Source: an uncultured Burkholderiales bacterium
GTDB taxonomy: Bacteria > Pseudomonadota > Gammaproteobacteria > Burkholderiales > Burkholderiaceae_C
Assembly (NCBI GenBank): GCA_903961095.1
Contig: CAJCDH010000026.1
Coordinates: 1-33,053 of the forward strand
Length of the DNA: 33,053 bases
Direction of reading: 5' to 3'
Shown: one piece after another, positions 7,292 to 14,862 of the stretch
Layout of the letters: the number at the start of each line of letters is the position of its first letter
How positions within the stretch are numbered: position 1 is the stretch's first letter
Made by a program: the position numbers and the translations under genes
Notes under the pieces: model-generated
Databases searched by the model: none
What the model was told of the DNA's origin: nothing
Seen by the model: the letters and a program-made list of their open reading frames with translations, nothing else

Positions 7292-9286
7292 CTAGTGAAG
7301 TGCTTGGTATATGCTTTCAGCCAATTCTCTTGAAATGCCGTCGACCGACATTAAGTCTTCCACACTGGCATCCTCTACGCCACGCACGCCCCCAAATCGT
7401 TGCAGCAATTTGGCTCTTTTTCTGGGGCCAATGCCCGCTATTTCCTCCAAGCGGCCACCGCCTACCCGCACTTTGGCGCGTTGAGCGCGCATGCCAGTGA
7501 TTGCAAAACGGTGCGCTTCATCTCTAATTTGGGCCACCAACATCAAAGCCGCAGAGTCTTTACCCAGATAGACTTTGTCTCGCCCATCTGCAAAAACCAA
7601 ATCCTCAAGACCTACCTTGCGACCCTCGCCTTTTTCAACTCCCACAATCAAAGACAAATCTAGGCCCAAAGCTTCAAACACCTCCTTGGCCATTGAAACT
7701 TGTCCTTTGCCACCATCAATCAATACGACATCTGGCATTCGCAATTTGTGATCGGCTTCACCTGATTTCATAGCTTCGGCCACCTTACTATAACGGCGCG
7801 TCAATACCTGCCGCATGGCCGCGTAATCATCGCCCGGTGTGATGCCTTCAATTTTGTAACGCCGGTATTCACTGTTTTGCATTTTGTGATTTTGAAAAAC
7901 CACGCACGACGCTTGCGTGGCCTCGCCCGAAGTGTGTGAAATGTCAAAGCATTCCATGCGCAAAGTATCGATGTCGTCAGGTGTCAAGTCGAGCGCTTCA
8001 ACCAAGGCTCGGGTGCGGGCTTGTTGCGAGCCCTCTTCTGCCAACAATCGGGCCAATTGAATGGCTGCATTTTTTTCTGCCATTTCCAACCAAGCTCTTC
8101 TTTGCTCGCGCGGATTGTGCACGGCATTCACTTTCACTCCAGACTGCAAAGAGATGGCCTCAAGCACCTTGGGATCTATTTTCTCGCTGGTAATCAGCGC
8201 TGGCGGCACTGGAATAGCCAGGTAATGCTGAGCTATAAAGGCCTCCAAAACTTTCACTTCCAGGGTCGGCGCGATTGTGCTCACATCATCTTCTAGTGTC
8301 GGGTTCAGCATGGCATGACCATCTTCCACATGCGAAGGAAAGTAAGGTCTGTCACCCAAGTGTCGGCCGCCTCGCACCATGGCCAAATTGACACAGGCTC
8401 TACCGCCCTGCACTTTGACCGCCAAAATATCGACGTCGGTGTCTGAGACGGTATCGACCGATTGCTGATGCAGCACGCGAGACAGGGCCGTCATTTGATT
8501 GCGAACCTCAGCTGCCATTTCAAATTCAAGCTTGTCAGCATGCGCCATCATGCGCGCCTCCATCGCCTTTAAAACGGCCTGTGTCTCACCGCGCAAAAAG
8601 GCCTCAGCTTGCGCAACATCTTGCGCATATTGCGCGACTGATACCACCCCCACACAAGGGCCAGAGCAACGCTTGATTTGATACAACAAACAAGGGCGTG
8701 TGCGGTTTGAAAAAACCGTGTCTTCGCAGGTGCGAAGCCTAAAAACCTTTTGCAACAACTGAATCGTTTCTTTCACAGCCCATGCGCTGGGGTATGGGCC
8801 GAAGTAACGGTGTTTCTTTTCGACGCCACCGCGGTAATAAGCAATTCTTGAATAGTCTTCAGCCTTGACCTCTGCCTTGTCCTCAGGCTTGTCCTCAGGC
8901 TTGTCTTGGCTGGCAAGTTTGGAGGGCCGTGCCTCAGTTCGCGTGGTGCCAGTACCAGACACCTTGAGATAAGGATAGCTCTTGTCGTCACGAAACAAAA
9001 TATTGAACTTGGGGCTCAATGATTTGATCAAATTATTTTCAAGCAACAAGGCTTCGGCCTCTGAGCGCACTACCGTTGTTTGCATACGGCGAATCTTGCT
9101 GACCATGTGCCCTATACGGGTGCCGCCATGGTCTTTTTGAAAATAACTGCTAACTCTTTTTTTTAAATTCCTGGCCTTCCCAACGTACAAAACTTGGTCT
9201 TGTTCGTCGAAATAGCGATAAACCCCTGGCAAGCTGGGAAGCGCGGCCACTTCGGCCAACAAAGATTCTGGATGAACACTCGACAT
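7292..9286 (-). CDS. uvrC: Excinuclease ABC subunit C
   Basis: A 664-residue nucleotide-excision-repair endonuclease that makes both incisions around damaged DNA with UvrA and UvrB. In order: the GIY-YIG nuclease (about residues 17-95, [20 protein letters not shown]), a cysteine segment ([13 protein letters not shown]), the UVR motif that binds UvrB (about 235-270), the RNase H-like nuclease ([18 protein letters not shown], later LIDGGKGQV), and a C-terminal helix-hairpin-helix pair ([18 protein letters not shown]). Between residues about 112 and 145 there is an extra Lys/Glu/Asp-rich insertion with a DKPE repeat, absent from E. coli UvrC. The ATG at 9286 has no ribosome binding site but a CACAAT box 7 nt upstream. 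Confidence 0.97.
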   Translation of the reverse strand: MSSVHPESLLAEVAALPSLPGVYRYFDEQDQVLYVGKARNLKKRVSSYFQKDHGGTRIGHMVSKIRRMQTTVVRSEAEALLLENNLIKSLSPKFNILFRDDKSYPYLKVSGTGTTRTEARPSKLASQDKPEDKPEDKAEVKAEDYSRIAYYRGGVEKKHRYFGPYPSAWAVKETIQLLQKVFRLRTCEDTVFSNRTRPCLLYQIKRCSGPCVGVVSVAQYAQDVAQAEAFLRGETQAVLKAMEARMMAHADKLEFEMAAEVRNQMTALSRVLHQQSVDTVSDTDVDILAVKVQGGRACVNLAMVRGGRHLGDRPYFPSHVEDGHAMLNPTLEDDVSTIAPTLEVKVLEAFIAQHYLAIPVPPALITSEKIDPKVLEAISLQSGVKVNAVHNPREQRRAWLEMAEKNAAIQLARLLAEEGSQQARTRALVEALDLTPDDIDTLRMECFDISHTSGEATQASCVVFQNHKMQNSEYRRYKIEGITPGDDYAAMRQVLTRRYSKVAEAMKSGEADHKLRMPDVVLIDGGKGQVSMAKEVFEALGLDLSLIVGVEKGEGRKVGLEDLVFADGRDKVYLGKDSAALMLVAQIRDEAHRFAITGMRAQRAKVRVGGGRLEEIAGIGPRKRAKLLQRFGGVRGVEDASVEDLMSVDGISRELAESIYQALH
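8874..8908 (-). repeat. 12-bp in-frame tandem repeat within uvrC
   Basis: About two and a half copies of a GCTTGTCCTCAG-type unit (plus-strand reading). It encodes the [12 protein letters not shown] stretch of the charged UvrC insertion. The unit is a multiple of three, so copy-number change would keep the frame. Confidence 0.7.
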
Positions 9287-9325
9287 GGGCGCTATTGTGT
9301 CTCGAAGCGCGCGACAATATCACGC
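9287..9325. promoter_or_regulatory. Divergent uvrC/earP promoter region, probably leaderless
   Basis: Only 39 bp separate the two start codons. On the minus strand CACAAT lies exactly 7 nt before the uvrC ATG; on the plus strand GACAAT lies exactly 7 nt before the earP ATG. Neither gene has a Shine-Dalgarno sequence. This is the spacing expected if transcription begins at the A of the ATG. The -35 elements are weak, so the call rests on the -10 spacing. Confidence 0.4.
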
Positions 9326-10426
9326 ATGCTATGGGACATTTTTTGCCGCGTCATCGACAACCACGGAGATTTGGGGGTCTGTTGGCGCTTGAGTGCCGAT
9401 TTGGCGAACCGCGGGCACACGGTTCGCCTTTGGGTTGACGACGTCAGTGCACTTGCTTGGATGGCGCCTGAAGCAAAGCAAAATACCGCGGGTTTACACC
9501 TTTTCAATACCCCAAAAGGCCATGTAGAGGTTAGACCATGGTCTCACTCACTTGGGGCCCCTGACGCAGCTTCAGACGTCTGGGTTGAAGCCTTTGGTTG
9601 CGAACTGCCTGAGCATTTCTTGGCACAGGCTCAACTTGGCCTGTCTGATGCTGCAAAGTCCACAAACCCTGTTTGGTTGAATTTGGAATATTTGAGCGCA
9701 GAGTCTTATGTGGAAAGAAGCCACAAACTGCCCTCACCCGTCATGAGCGGCCCACTCAAAGGTCGCACCAAATGGTTTTTTTATCCTGGATTGACTGGTC
9801 AAACAGGCGGCTTGATCAGAGAGTCATGGGTTCAAGAACAGATCAAAAAAAGTGCCTCAACAGGTCTTCACGCTTTGCCATGCAAGTCTTTTTCTCAAAA
9901 AAGCACGCTTTTTTGTTATGAACCAGCAGCCCTCGCTGAAGCCATGCAATTGGAATCCCTCGGAATGCCAGGACATCAGTGGCAAGTGGCTCACGGGCGA
10001 GGTGCAATGGCATTCGAGCAAGCTTTGCTTAAATTGCCAAGTCCTTTGGAGTCAGCTTCTTACCAGTTCATTTCCCCTGTTTCTCAAACTGAGTTCGATC
10101 AGCTTTTAGCATCCAGCGACTTGAATTTTGTCAGGGGTGAAGACTCCTTGGTCAGAGCGCTGTGGGCAGGAAAAGCCTTTGTTTGGCAAATTTACCCGCA
10201 AGATGATGGCGCCCATGGCCCCAAGTTAAATGCTTTTTTAGACTGGCTCCAAGCGCCTGAAAGCCTTCGACGTTTTCACCTTCGCTGGAACGACCTGTCT
10301 CAAGACCCATTGCCACAGGTTGATTTAGCTTCTTGGCAAGCGTGCGCCCTGGCAGCCAGAGAGCGTTTGGTGCAACAAATGGATTTGGTCAGCCAACTGC
10401 TTCAATTCGTTGCAGAAAAGCGCTAA
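9326..10426 (+). CDS. earP: EF-P arginine rhamnosyltransferase
   Basis: A 366-residue glycosyltransferase that adds rhamnose from dTDP-rhamnose to Arg32 of elongation factor P, which the ribosome needs to pass polyproline stretches. The N-terminal motif DNHGDLGVCWRLSADLA holds the two conserved aspartates (Asp11, Asp15). The C-terminal sugar-nucleotide region reads FVRGEDSLVRALWAGKAFVW with the conserved Glu, then IYPQDDGAHGPKL. It is a GT-B-fold protein of usual length. ATG at 9326 is chosen since the conserved MLWDIFCRVIDNHGD begins there; longer readings run into uvrC. Its substrate gene efp follows 132 bp downstream. An arginine at position 32 of EF-P confirms the pairing. Confidence 0.95.
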   Translation: MLWDIFCRVIDNHGDLGVCWRLSADLANRGHTVRLWVDDVSALAWMAPEAKQNTAGLHLFNTPKGHVEVRPWSHSLGAPDAASDVWVEAFGCELPEHFLAQAQLGLSDAAKSTNPVWLNLEYLSAESYVERSHKLPSPVMSGPLKGRTKWFFYPGLTGQTGGLIRESWVQEQIKKSASTGLHALPCKSFSQKSTLFCYEPAALAEAMQLESLGMPGHQWQVAHGRGAMAFEQALLKLPSPLESASYQFISPVSQTEFDQLLASSDLNFVRGEDSLVRALWAGKAFVWQIYPQDDGAHGPKLNAFLDWLQAPESLRRFHLRWNDLSQDPLPQVDLASWQACALAARERLVQQMDLVSQLLQFVAEKR

Positions 10427-10429
10427 AAT
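10401..10429 (+). promoter_or_regulatory. Putative efp promoter overlapping the earP 3' end
   Basis: TAAAAT at 10424-10429 with a 17-nt spacer to TTCAAT at 10401-10406. TAAAAT-type -10 boxes recur in this genome. It would let efp be expressed more strongly than earP, with a leader of about 120 nt. The -35 match is poor. Confidence 0.4.
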
Positions 10430-10483
10430 CGTGGGCTTTGGGCCAGTTCCTTCTTGCGCCCTTTCCTTAAATGATCCTGCAAA

Positions 10484-10541
10484 GGCTTGCGCCAAATAGG
10501 CAAAGCCAAGAGGATTAACCCCCAAATTTGACTTGTTTGGG
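10484..10541 (+). promoter_or_regulatory. Structured 5' leader of efp
   Basis: Two inverted repeats precede efp. GGCTT/AAGCC at 10484-10507 has an inner GCC/GGC pairing. CCCAAA/TTTGGG at 10521-10541 ends 17 nt before the ATG. No Shine-Dalgarno sequence is present between the second hairpin and the start codon. The role is unknown. Confidence 0.35.
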
Positions 10542-10558
10542 ACAACATTGGACACATT

Positions 10559-11113
10559 ATGAAAGTAGCTCAAGAAATTCGCGTCGGTAACGTCATCATG
10601 CAAGGCAAAGACCCCATGATCGTTTTGCGCACTGAATACAGCCGCGGCGGCCGCGGTGCGGCCACTGTTCGCATGAAGCTCAAGGCTTTGCTAAGCAACA
10701 TGGGTACTGAGTCTGTTTTCAAAGCCGACGACAAAATGGACCAAGTGATCTTGGACCAAAAAGAGTGCACTTACTCTTATTTTGCCGATCCCATGTATGT
10801 GTTCATGGACACCGAATACAACCAGTATGAAGTTGAATCAGAAAACATGGGAGATGCCCTGCACTACCTTGAAGACGGCATGGCTGTTGAAGTGGTGTTC
10901 TACGACGGCAAGGCTATTTCTGTCGAATTGCCCACCAGTGTCGAGCGCGAAATTACTTGGACCGAGCCTGCAGTCAAAGGCGACACATCTGGCAAGGTGC
11001 TCAAGCCTGCCAAGATTGCAACTGGCTTTGAAGTACCCGTACCTTTGTTCGTCAATCAAGGCGACAAAATTGAAATTGACACTCGCACGGGTGAATACCG
11101 CAAGCGTGTCTAA
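10559..11113 (+). CDS. efp: Elongation factor P (Arg32 type)
   Basis: A 184-residue translation factor that enters the ribosomal E-site and relieves stalling at consecutive prolines. The modification loop reads [12 protein letters not shown], and Arg32 is the second arginine of SRGGRG, the position rhamnosylated by EarP; the Lys34-type pathway is therefore not expected. The KOW-like N domain and two OB-fold domains are complete, ending [17 protein letters not shown]. It is placed right after earP. The leader is structured and lacks a clear ribosome binding site. A strong terminator follows. Confidence 0.97.
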   Translation: MKVAQEIRVGNVIMQGKDPMIVLRTEYSRGGRGAATVRMKLKALLSNMGTESVFKADDKMDQVILDQKECTYSYFADPMYVFMDTEYNQYEVESENMGDALHYLEDGMAVEVVFYDGKAISVELPTSVEREITWTEPAVKGDTSGKVLKPAKIATGFEVPVPLFVNQGDKIEIDTRTGEYRKRV

Positions 11114-11120
11114 TTCGGCT

Positions 11121-11144
11121 TTGCATTGACCATGATCAATGCAA
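11121..11144. repeat. 9-bp inverted repeat after efp
   Basis: Arms TTGCATTGA (11121-11129) and TCAATGCAA (11136-11144) with a 6-nt loop, directly upstream of the efp terminator. It forms a second hairpin at the 3' end of the mRNA and could protect it from exonucleases. Confidence 0.5.
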
Positions 11145-11147
11145 ATC

Positions 11148-11174
11148 AAGACCTCTTCGGAGGTCTTTTTTTTT
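11148..11174 (+). terminator. Rho-independent terminator of efp
   Basis: An 8-bp perfect stem AAGACCTC/GAGGTCTT closed by a TTCG tetraloop (11148-11167), continuing into a run of T residues to 11174. This is a textbook intrinsic terminator. Confidence 0.92.
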
Positions 11175-11304
11175 GGAAAAAATCATTAACTTCGAATGGA
11201 TGCTTGAATCTGGCACCATTTCGAAACAAGATCTTGACTGCTTCAAATATGTCGATTCACCTGAGGAAGCGTGGCAAGAAATCAATCAACTTTTAACGAC
11301 TTAA
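11173..11304 (+). pseudogene. 3' remnant of a LOG-family (TIGR00730, lysine-decarboxylase-like) gene
   Basis: One frame reads 43 residues to a TAA at 11302-11304: EKIINFEWMLESGTISKQ, then DLDCFKYVDSPEEAWQEINQ. This resembles the C-terminal tail of LOG-family Rossmann proteins (cytokinin riboside monophosphate phosphohydrolase type), where a helix is followed by an F-x-Y/F-V-D-x-P-x-E-A-W segment. There is no room for the rest of the gene (normally about 200 residues or more) because the efp terminator ends at 11174, and there is no plausible start. I read it as the leftover of a deletion between efp and the MFS gene. A short functional peptide is possible but less likely. Family assignment is from memory of the motif. 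Confidence 0.55.
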
Positions 11305-12485
11305 GGAAGCTCAGTTGGATGGCCTTTGGGCCGCAAGCGCCAAGCTTGAGGTGCACCGCTGGCCACTGCACAGCCCACAACCCAAAAAACCACTGAAATA
11401 CCCACCACGGCACCAGCTGCTCCAAAAATAAGTGGCATGACAACGCTGGAGGCATTGACCGTCATGATTCGCAGGCCAAGTGCTTCGCCCTGACGGTGCG
11501 CTGGGGTAATTTGGTGCAAGGTACTCATCACCATGGGCTGAACCACGCCCAAAACCACACCCAAACAAACCGAGCAAATACCCATGGCCCATGCTGAATA
11601 GACCATGGGGTAAATGGCAAAGATGAGCCCAGAGCAAATCATGGCACCTGTGAGCAATCTATATTCTTGAAGGTGCCTAGCAACCCAAGGCAAGATCACT
11701 CGAGTCAGAGCAGAGGCCACGGCGAACGAACCTAAAATAGTACCCACCACGGAAGCACTCAGCCCGCGATCGTGTCCCAAGACAGGCACCACAAAAGTAT
11801 GCACATCCCAACATGAAGCCAGCAACCAATTGACCAAAAGCAGGCGCCGCATCATTGGCTCATGCAGCAAATCCCAAACACGCAAATTGGCATGCTCAGG
11901 AAGTTGCGGTGCAATGGGTTTTTCTTGAATGTTGCGAATCCAGAACCACGCAAACAAAGGAAAAAGCGTCAGCATCACGAACGTGGCGCGAAAGCCATCT
12001 GCATCGCCTGGCATGGCGCCCGCATAGTCAATCATCAGGCCAGCAAAAAAAGGCCCTATGAAATTAGAAATTGCAGGGCCAATGGCCAACCAACTGAATG
12101 TTTCTTTGAGTTGATTGGCATTGGCAGAGATTCGGCCAACATGCCTTTGCAAAGCAATGACAGTCACCCCCGTGGCACCACCTGTGGTGAGTGCCGCAAT
12201 GCATAGAACAGGAAATGTGGGCCAAAAAACCGCCAGCCCTGCGCCAAAACAAGCCATCACCACACTGATTTGAACTGGCGGCTTTAAACCATGTCGTTCT
12301 GTAAAACGGCCCGCCGGAATGGCCATGAATACTTGGGTGACAGAAAACAGCGCCAACAAAACACCCACTGCCAAGGTGCTGTAACCTTGTTGAAGAGCAA
12401 GAAGCGGTGTAGCCAGTCGCATGCCGGTCATGCAGGCATGTAAAAAAATCTGACCTGTAATCAGTTTGGCAAGTTCATGCGTCAC
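11301..12485 (-). CDS. MFS transporter
   Basis: A 394-residue major facilitator protein with about 12 membrane helices. The conserved loop between helices 2 and 3 is present as AGRFTERHGLK. The central cytoplasmic loop (RNIQEKPIAPQLPEHANLRVWDLL) separates the two six-helix halves. The start is a GTG at 12483-12485 that overlaps the rmuC stop (GTGA), so translation is probably coupled. The substrate cannot be inferred. The 3' end overlaps the end of the LOG remnant on the opposite strand by four bases. Confidence 0.88.
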   Translation of the reverse strand: MTHELAKLITGQIFLHACMTGMRLATPLLALQQGYSTLAVGVLLALFSVTQVFMAIPAGRFTERHGLKPPVQISVVMACFGAGLAVFWPTFPVLCIAALTTGGATGVTVIALQRHVGRISANANQLKETFSWLAIGPAISNFIGPFFAGLMIDYAGAMPGDADGFRATFVMLTLFPLFAWFWIRNIQEKPIAPQLPEHANLRVWDLLHEPMMRRLLLVNWLLASCWDVHTFVVPVLGHDRGLSASVVGTILGSFAVASALTRVILPWVARHLQEYRLLTGAMICSGLIFAIYPMVYSAWAMGICSVCLGVVLGVVQPMVMSTLHQITPAHRQGEALGLRIMTVNASSVVMPLIFGAAGAVVGISVVFWVVGCAVASGAPQAWRLRPKGHPTELP

Positions 12486-13867
12486 GGGTTGTCGCCGTCA
12501 ATGGCATCGCCTTCGTTGGGCAGTAACCCTGCCGCTTGACCTTCAGGCAAGGCCTCTACTTGGCGCAACGCGCGGTGCATCACATTGCTGCGCGTTTGGG
12601 CTTTGTCCAAGGTGTTCAAAACCGTTTGGGTTTGCTCCTTCACTTTGGCCAACACATCGCCAAACTTTCCAAACTCTGTCTTGACGGCGCCCAAAACTTG
12701 CCAAACTTCACTGGAACGTTTTTCGAGTGCCAGCGTTCTAAATCCCATTTGCAAAGAATTCAACATGGCCATGAGCGTGGTTGGACCAGCCAGCGTGACA
12801 CGGTAATCGCGCTGCAAGGATTCAATCAATCCTGGCCTGCGCAGCACTTCTGCGTACAAGCCCTCAGTCGGCAAGAACATGATGGCAAAGTCTGTGGTGT
12901 AGGGCGGCTCCACATACTTCTCAGTCATGGATTTGGCTTCCAATCGCACACGCGCCTCTAAGGCCTTGCTGTACAACTCTGCCTGAATGACATCGGCTCG
13001 AGACTGCGCATCGAGCAAGCGCTCGTAATCTTCGTTGGGAAACTTGGCATCAATGGGCAACCAAACAGGCTCACCATCATCAGATCGGCCTGGTAAACGA
13101 ATGGCAAAGTCCACCCTATTTTTGCTTCCGGGCCGAGTGGCATGCTGGGTTGCATACTGATCGGGTGCCATCACTTGTTCTAACAATGAAGCCAGCTGAG
13201 CTTCACCAAACATGCCACGCGTTTTGACGTTGGTGAGCAAATGTTTGAGGTCACCGACGCCTTGCGCCAAGGTGTTCATTTCACCGAGGCCCTTGTGCAC
13301 CTGTTCCAAGCGGTCTGCCACTTGTTTGAAGCTTTCACCCAAACGGGCTTGTAAAGTGGTTTGTAATTTTTCGTCCACCGTTTGGCGCATTTCATCAAGC
13401 TTGGCGGTGTTGCTTTGTTGAAGCTGCGCGAGTTGCGTCTCAAGAGTGCCGCGCATTTCCGTCAAACGCCGCGCATTGGCTTCAGACAACTGCTGCACTT
13501 GCAAAGTGAGCGTATCAGACAAGGTTTTTTGCAGCAAAGACAATTGCTGTGCAAACGCATCCATCTGGCTGTTTTGAGTACGGGTGGCTTCTGCGCTTTG
13601 TTGCACCAAACTTTGCTGAAAGGTGCCCAAAGTTTGAATAAGCTCTTGACGACCACCTCTGGCAGACTCGTTGATGGCATTGCGTAATTCGCGCTCTAAG
13701 CGTTCGTTGGCAATCTGCATAGAGGCTGCTAGTTGGGCCAATTCTTGACCGTCTTTGGACTGGGCTTTCAACTGCCTAGAGATCAAAAACAAGGCTGCAA
13801 GAATAGCGCCCAAGGGCGCAAACAATAACCAAATGAAGATGGTCGAGGATAATTCCATCAAATTCAA
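12482..13867 (-). CDS. rmuC: DNA recombination protein RmuC
   Basis: A 461-residue protein of the RmuC family, linked in E. coli to limiting inversions at short inverted repeats. An N-terminal membrane anchor (IFIWLLFAPLGAILAALFLI) is followed by a long coiled coil rich in Gln and Leu (about 30-200). The nuclease-like RmuC domain then follows, including RGMFGEAQLASLLEQV, RPGSKNRVDFAIRLPG, WLPIDAKFPNEDYERLL and FAIMFLPTEGLYAEVL. The reading starts with TTG at 13867, which forms a TTGA overlap with the previous stop, in keeping with the other couplings here. An ATG at 13858 three codons later is the alternative. It ends in a GTGA overlap with the MFS gene. Confidence 0.92.
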   Translation of the reverse strand: MNLMELSSTIFIWLLFAPLGAILAALFLISRQLKAQSKDGQELAQLAASMQIANERLERELRNAINESARGGRQELIQTLGTFQQSLVQQSAEATRTQNSQMDAFAQQLSLLQKTLSDTLTLQVQQLSEANARRLTEMRGTLETQLAQLQQSNTAKLDEMRQTVDEKLQTTLQARLGESFKQVADRLEQVHKGLGEMNTLAQGVGDLKHLLTNVKTRGMFGEAQLASLLEQVMAPDQYATQHATRPGSKNRVDFAIRLPGRSDDGEPVWLPIDAKFPNEDYERLLDAQSRADVIQAELYSKALEARVRLEAKSMTEKYVEPPYTTDFAIMFLPTEGLYAEVLRRPGLIESLQRDYRVTLAGPTTLMAMLNSLQMGFRTLALEKRSSEVWQVLGAVKTEFGKFGDVLAKVKEQTQTVLNTLDKAQTRSNVMHRALRQVEALPEGQAAGLLPNEGDAIDGDNP

Positions 13868-14862
13868 TCAGACAAAATTGCTGGATTCAAAGGCACTTGA
13901 TTCAATGGCGTTAAGGCTTGACCCGTGCGCAGATATGCCACAAGGTTATCTGCGGCCAACTTTGCCATGGCCATTCGGGTTTGAATGGTCGAACTGGCTA
14001 TGTGGGGAGTGAGCACCACGTTGGGCACAGTCAGAAGCGCAGCATTGAGTGCAGGCTCGCCTTCAAACACGTCAAGGCCAGCAGCCGCAATTTGTTTGTT
14101 CTTCAATGCAAGCGCTAAAGCTGCATCGTCCACAATGCCGCCGCGCGCAATATTGACCAACGTTGCAGAGGGCTTCATGAAACTTAATTCCTTGGCACCT
14201 ATGGTGTGGTGTGACTCTGCACTGTAGGGCACCACCAACAAGACATGGTCGGCTGTGCGAAGCAGCTCTTCTTTGGCAACATAAGTGGCCTTGCAAGAAG
14301 CCTCTAGGTCGGCGCTCAAGCGGCTTCGGTTGTGATAAATCACTCGCATACCAAATCCATGTGCTGCCCGCTTGGCAATACCTTGGCCTATGCGGCCCAT
14401 CCCAATGATGCCCAAGGTACTGCCATGCACCTCCGCACCGGCAAACATGTCATAGCTCCACTTTGTCCACAAACCCTGGCGCAAATAGTGTTCGCTCTCG
14501 GTGATGCGTCTGGCTGTGGCCATGAGCAATGCAAACCCAAAGTCTGCTGTTGTTTCAGTCAGAACATCTGGCGTGTTGGTGGCTAAGACACCACAAGCAG
14601 TCATGGCAGGGACATCAAAATTGTTGTACCCCACTGCCATGTTGGACACAATTTTAAGTTGAGGATTGGCTTGCAAGAGTGCGGCGTCAATGCGTTCGCT
14701 GCCCGTGGTGAGCGCTCCTACCTTGCCATGCATTTTTTGCTTCAAAATTTCAGCAGACAAGACCTCGTCAGACTGATTGCTTTCAACTTGAAAATGCTGC
14801 GAAAGCATTTCAAGCACTTCAGGAAAAATAGCGCGCGCTACCAGGATAGAGGGTTTAGTCAT
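13864..14862 (-). CDS. D-2-hydroxyacid dehydrogenase (glyoxylate/hydroxypyruvate reductase type)
   Basis: A 332-residue NAD(P)-dependent reductase. It has the dinucleotide-binding motif LGIIGMGRIGQGIAKRA, the signature NIARGGIVDDAALALAL with the catalytic Arg, the Glu in DVFEGEP, and the catalytic His in TPHIASST. It fits the GhrB/glycerate dehydrogenase group, which reduces glyoxylate or hydroxypyruvate. The ATG at 14862 overlaps the stop of the antiporter gene (ATGA); the longer reading to 14913 would add 17 residues inside that gene and is not supported. Coupled on the other side to rmuC through TTGA. Confidence 0.9.
   Translation of the reverse strand: MTKPSILVARAIFPEVLEMLSQHFQVESNQSDEVLSAEILKQKMHGKVGALTTGSERIDAALLQANPQLKIVSNMAVGYNNFDVPAMTACGVLATNTPDVLTETTADFGFALLMATARRITESEHYLRQGLWTKWSYDMFAGAEVHGSTLGIIGMGRIGQGIAKRAAHGFGMRVIYHNRSRLSADLEASCKATYVAKEELLRTADHVLLVVPYSAESHHTIGAKELSFMKPSATLVNIARGGIVDDAALALALKNKQIAAAGLDVFEGEPALNAALLTVPNVVLTPHIASSTIQTRMAMAKLAADNLVAYLRTGQALTPLNQVPLNPAILSD

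Noticed and set aside
11173-11304. Short ORF after efp as a functional small protein
   Set aside because: The 5' side is an intrinsic terminator, there is no ribosome binding site, and the tail resembles a LOG-family C-terminus, so I listed it as a remnant.
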